From: Prevotellaceae bacterium | GTDB taxonomy: Bacteria > Bacteroidota > Bacteroidia > Bacteroidales > Paludibacteraceae | Assembly (NCBI GenBank): GCA_031270425.1 | Contig: JAISXQ010000278.1 | Location: forward strand, 1 to 6,441 | Reading direction: 5' to 3' | DNA: 6,441 bases | In this document: piece by piece, positions 6,386 to 6,441 of the stretch | How positions within the stretch are numbered: position 1 is the stretch's first letter | How the letters are laid out: each line of letters begins with the position of its first letter | Notes under the pieces: model-generated | What the model was told of the DNA's origin: nothing | What the model saw: the letters and a program-made list of their open reading frames with translations, nothing else | The model's database searches: none | Made by a program: the position numbers and the translations under genes

Positions 6386-6441
6386 ATGACAATAATATCT
6401 TTAATAAAACAAGTGCCGCTTCCCAGCGAGATGCGTATGGG
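6386..6441 (+). CDS. etfB: Electron transfer flavoprotein beta subunit, N-terminal fragment (runs off the right edge)
   Basis: Eighteen complete codons are visible from the ATG at 6386. They read MTIISLIKQVPLPSEMRM, and the next codon begins GG. A short hydrophobic strand followed by KQVP is the standard start of ETF beta subunits (I-x-V-x-x-K-Q-V-P-D-T in many members). ETF beta pairs with ETF alpha to bind FAD and AMP (or a second FAD in bifurcating types) and accepts electrons from acyl-CoA dehydrogenases. The Asp usually found after KQVP is replaced by Leu. It starts 20 nt after the ETF-QO stop, behind an A-rich leader with no Shine-Dalgarno sequence. The partner etfA would be expected further right, outside the window. 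The identification relies on a short stretch but is strongly supported by the neighbouring ETF-QO. Confidence 0.82.
   Translation, partial: MTIISLIKQVPLPSEMRM

Overview
The window looks like a chromosomal segment from a member of the Bacteroidota, probably Bacteroidales. Three things support this: a PorZ-type component of the type IX secretion system (T9SS) with a T9SS C-terminal sorting domain; promoter-like elements of the phylum-specific TTTG / TAnnTTTG type; and A-rich translation starts without Shine-Dalgarno sequences. The order-level placement is an inference from overall style, and no rRNA or tRNA gene is present to test it.

Left half, minus strand, read right to left: rdgB (XTP/dITP diphosphatase, start at 3071), porZ (129-2426), and the first 34 codons of an acyltransferase-3 family membrane protein that runs off the left edge. 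Gaps are 63 and 24 nt and no terminator is visible, so the three may be one transcript. rdgB cleans the nucleotide pool. PorZ is known in Porphyromonas to present anionic LPS to the T9SS sortase. The membrane acyltransferase could modify a surface glycan, but that link is inferred only.

Centre (3072-3326): a 255-nt divergent spacer with a good promoter candidate facing rdgB and a second one facing right. The right-facing one precedes a 43-codon ORF with a clear signal peptide (3327-3458). It overlaps by 11 nt the start of a Gfo/Idh/MocA oxidoreductase (3448-4452).

Right half: the oxidoreductase ends inside a perfect 24-bp tandem repeat. A 245-nt AT-rich spacer follows, with a second, degenerate octamer repeat and a partial promoter candidate. 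Next comes a full-length electron transfer flavoprotein-quinone oxidoreductase (4698-6365). After 20 nt the first 18 codons of an ETF beta subunit run off the right edge. ETF-QO and ETF together would pass electrons from acyl-CoA or similar dehydrogenases to the quinone pool.

All the full-length genes belong to known families. I do not see a convincing new multi-gene system. The items most worth a second look are the secreted micro-ORF overlapping the oxidoreductase, the porZ-acyltransferase linkage, and the repeat tracts in the 4446-4594 spacer.
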